A stretch of DNA of 13,432 nt, from the NCBI GenBank assembly GCA_041167105.1, contig JBEEGX010000114.1:1-13432 (forward strand), read 5' to 3'. The notes below the pieces were generated by a model. It was not told the DNA's origin. It saw nothing but the letters and a program-made list of their open reading frames with translations, and did not search any database. The translations under genes and the position numbers were made by a program. This document shows positions 12,388-13,432 of the stretch, in pieces (the stretch's first letter is position 1; each line of letters opens with the position of its first letter). Source of the DNA: JAJPGZ01 sp041167105. GTDB taxonomy: Bacteria; Verrucomicrobiota; Verrucomicrobiia; Chthoniobacterales; UBA10450.

Positions 12388-13432
12388 TTGTAGCTCCTTT
12401 GCGTAAGGTGAACGGTTTCGAACTGCAACGCTTCCCGATGCAATTTCGGCGCCGCAATAGATCCATTCGCGCCTTGAAATTCCCAGGCGGATACGAACGC
12501 AAAGTTTTCGTCGTCGCGCAATGCTTCGCCGTCGGGTGTTTGATGTTCTTCCCGAAAATGTCCGCCGCATGATTCGTCGCGCTCGAGCGCGTCCGTCACC
12601 ATGAGCTCGGCGAACTCGAGGAAATCGGCGACGCGTCCGGCGCGTTCGAGTGATTGATTGAAATCTTCACCGTTGCCGGGCACGCACACTTCGCGCCAGA
12701 ACTTTTCGCGCAGCTCGGGAATTTTTTGGAGCGTTTCGCGCAAGCCGGCGGCGTTGCGCGTCATGCCGCATTTGTCCCAGAGCAACGCGCCGAGCTCGCG
12801 ATGAATCGAATCGAGGGAACAATTACCGCTGGTCGAAAGTAACTTGTCGATCTTAGCGCGGACATTGCGTTCGGCGTCTTTGAATGCGGCATTGTCGATC
12901 TTCGGCCGTTTGCCCATCTGCGGCGCGAGATAGTTAGGCAACGTGTAAGGCAAAACGAAATAGCCATCGGCCAATCCCTGCATGAGCGCGCTGGCGCCGA
13001 GACGGTTCGCGCCGTGATCGGAAAAGTTCGCTTCGCCGATGACGAAAAGGCCGGGCACGTTGCTCATCAAATTGTAATCCACCCACAATCCGCCCATGGT
13101 GTAATGCACCGCCGGATAAATTCGCATCGGGACCTCGTAGGCATTCTCGCCGGTGATCTTCTCGTAAATCTCGAACAGATTTCCGTAACGTTCGCTGATT
13201 GTTTCCTGTCCGAAGCGCTTGATCGCATCCGCAAAATCGAGATACACACCGCGACCGCCAGGACCGACCCCGCGGCCTTCATCGCAAACTTCCTTGGCCG
13301 CGCGCGATGAGATGTCGCGCGGCGCGAGATTGCCGTAGCTCGGATATTTTCGTTCGAGATAATAATCGCGATCGCTCTCCGGGATTTCGTTTGGCGATTT
13401 TTTCGCGTGTTCCTTCCGCTTGGGGACCCAGA
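12384..13432 (-). CDS. sdhA: Succinate dehydrogenase / fumarate reductase flavoprotein subunit, 5' part beyond window
   Basis: The frame is open from the right edge to TGA at 12384, about 348 codons, and represents the C-terminal half of SdhA/FrdA; the N-terminal FAD-binding part lies outside. Visible active-site signatures are RDISSRAAKEVCDEGRG (dicarboxylate-binding Arg), HYTMGGLWVDY (substrate His) and GEANFSDHGANRLGASAL (second substrate Arg, FAD contact), followed by the helical C-terminal domain. The wording is closer to the non-classical SdhA/FrdA of Bacteroidota-like and related phyla than to the E. coli enzyme, which is a judgement from memory. It overlaps sdhB by four bases. Two 10-mers are 48 bases apart (12845, 12893), each encoding Lys-Ile-Asp; none lies in the conserved half nearer the edge. 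Confidence 0.92.
   Translation of the reverse strand, partial: WVPKRKEHAKKSPNEIPESDRDYYLERKYPSYGNLAPRDISSRAAKEVCDEGRGVGPGGRGVYLDFADAIKRFGQETISERYGNLFEIYEKITGENAYEVPMRIYPAVHYTMGGLWVDYNLMSNVPGLFVIGEANFSDHGANRLGASALMQGLADGYFVLPYTLPNYLAPQMGKRPKIDNAAFKDAERNVRAKIDKLLSTSGNCSLDSIHRELGALLWDKCGMTRNAAGLRETLQKIPELREKFWREVCVPGNGEDFNQSLERAGRVADFLEFAELMVTDALERDESCGGHFREEHQTPDGEALRDDENFAFVSAWEFQGANGSIAAPKLHREALQFETVHLTQRSYK
12394..12400 (-). promoter_or_regulatory. Shine-Dalgarno site of sdhB
   Basis: AAAGGAG on the minus strand lies six bases before the sdhB ATG, inside the last codons of sdhA. It fixes the sdhB start at 12387 against the longer open frame reaching 12570. Confidence 0.75.

Larger units (their letters stand above)
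325..12902. repeat. Dispersed 10-mer family AAGATCGACA / TGTCGATCTT (29 exact copies)
   Basis: Exact AAGATCGACA on the plus strand starts at 325, 874, 1850, 3258, 3681, 4047, 4766, 4781, 6137, 8208, 9128, 9561, 10059 and 10915. Exact TGTCGATCTT starts at 1459, 2972, 3380, 3878, 6426, 7100, 7606, 8752, 9493, 10357, 11285, 11556, 12347, 12845 and 12893. In the first orientation the following base is always A or T and the preceding base is C in 22 of 29, so the consensus is CAAGATCGACAW. All copies lie in genes. Near matches keeping the 8-base core GATCGACA are at 480, 1701, 6537, 7261, 7633, 9765, 11048 and 11517. The role is not known to me; a DNA uptake sequence is the leading inference. Confidence 0.9.

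Noticed and set aside
325..12902. The 10-mer as a transposable or palindromic mobile element (such as Rickettsia-type palindromic elements)
   Set aside because: The copies are only 10-12 bases, have no inverted ends or target duplications, and most replace conserved residues in place without lengthening the protein.
325..12902. The 10-mer as a CRISPR repeat or a Chi/KOPS-type oriented site
   Set aside because: Spacing is irregular and hundreds of bases long, and orientation is balanced 14 to 15, unlike arrays or strand-biased replication signals. A short window cannot fully exclude a switch of strand bias.

Overview
The window is about 95% coding, GC-rich chromosomal DNA from a Gram-negative bacterium: it carries LpxA for lipid A, a TolC-family outer-membrane protein and several signal peptides. 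Very tight packing, TTG/GTG starts, few clear Shine-Dalgarno sites and the gene styles (SdhA/SdhB type, PgeF variant, GTAGGG-bounded hairpin repeat) are compatible with Verrucomicrobiota of the Chthoniobacterales/Spartobacteria kind. That placement is an inference with modest confidence; no rRNA or marker phylogeny is possible here.

Layout. 1-1196 (-): 5' part of a GT-C/ArnT-like membrane glycosyltransferase. 1283-2038 (+): NIF3/DUF34 metal protein. 2047-2772 (-): secreted TPR protein. 2907-4073 (+): moeA (molybdenum cofactor). 4114-4587 (+): MarR regulator. 4683-6209 (+): TolC-like efflux component. 6115-6864 (+): PgeF/YfiH protein overlapping the end of the TolC gene. 6861-6912: compact double-hairpin repeat between convergent genes. 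10765 down to 6916 (-): a five-gene run with abutting or overlapping junctions, pyrF, lipoate ligase-like, polyprenyl diphosphate synthase, radC, lpxA. 10804-11631 (+): ispE, divergent from pyrF. 13432 down to 11632 (-): sdhA (3' part) and sdhB, overlapping by ATGA. No intergenic stretch reaches 300 bases, and I saw no tRNA, rRNA, CRISPR array, insertion sequence or phage gene.

The genes are mostly housekeeping: isoprenoid supply (ispE, prenyl synthase), lipid A, pyrimidine synthesis, lipoate attachment, Moco and succinate oxidation, plus one efflux-type pair.

The outstanding signal is not a gene. The 10-mer AAGATCGACA (reverse complement TGTCGATCTT) occurs 29 times by my reading, where chance predicts about 0.03. 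It is spread over nearly all genes, 14 copies in one orientation and 15 in the other, in five of the six possible reading-frame phases (Lys-Ile-Asp, Val-Asp-Leu, Ser-Ile-Leu/Phe, Arg-Ser-Thr, Gln-Asp-Arg-Gln). The next base is always A or T (29/29) and the preceding base is C in 22/29, giving a consensus CAAGATCGACAW. This resembles a DNA uptake sequence (DUS/USS) of a naturally competent bacterium, or another genome-wide protein- or methylase-recognised word, and I do not know a described system with this motif. A weaker second word, GTTAGGC, is also enriched.
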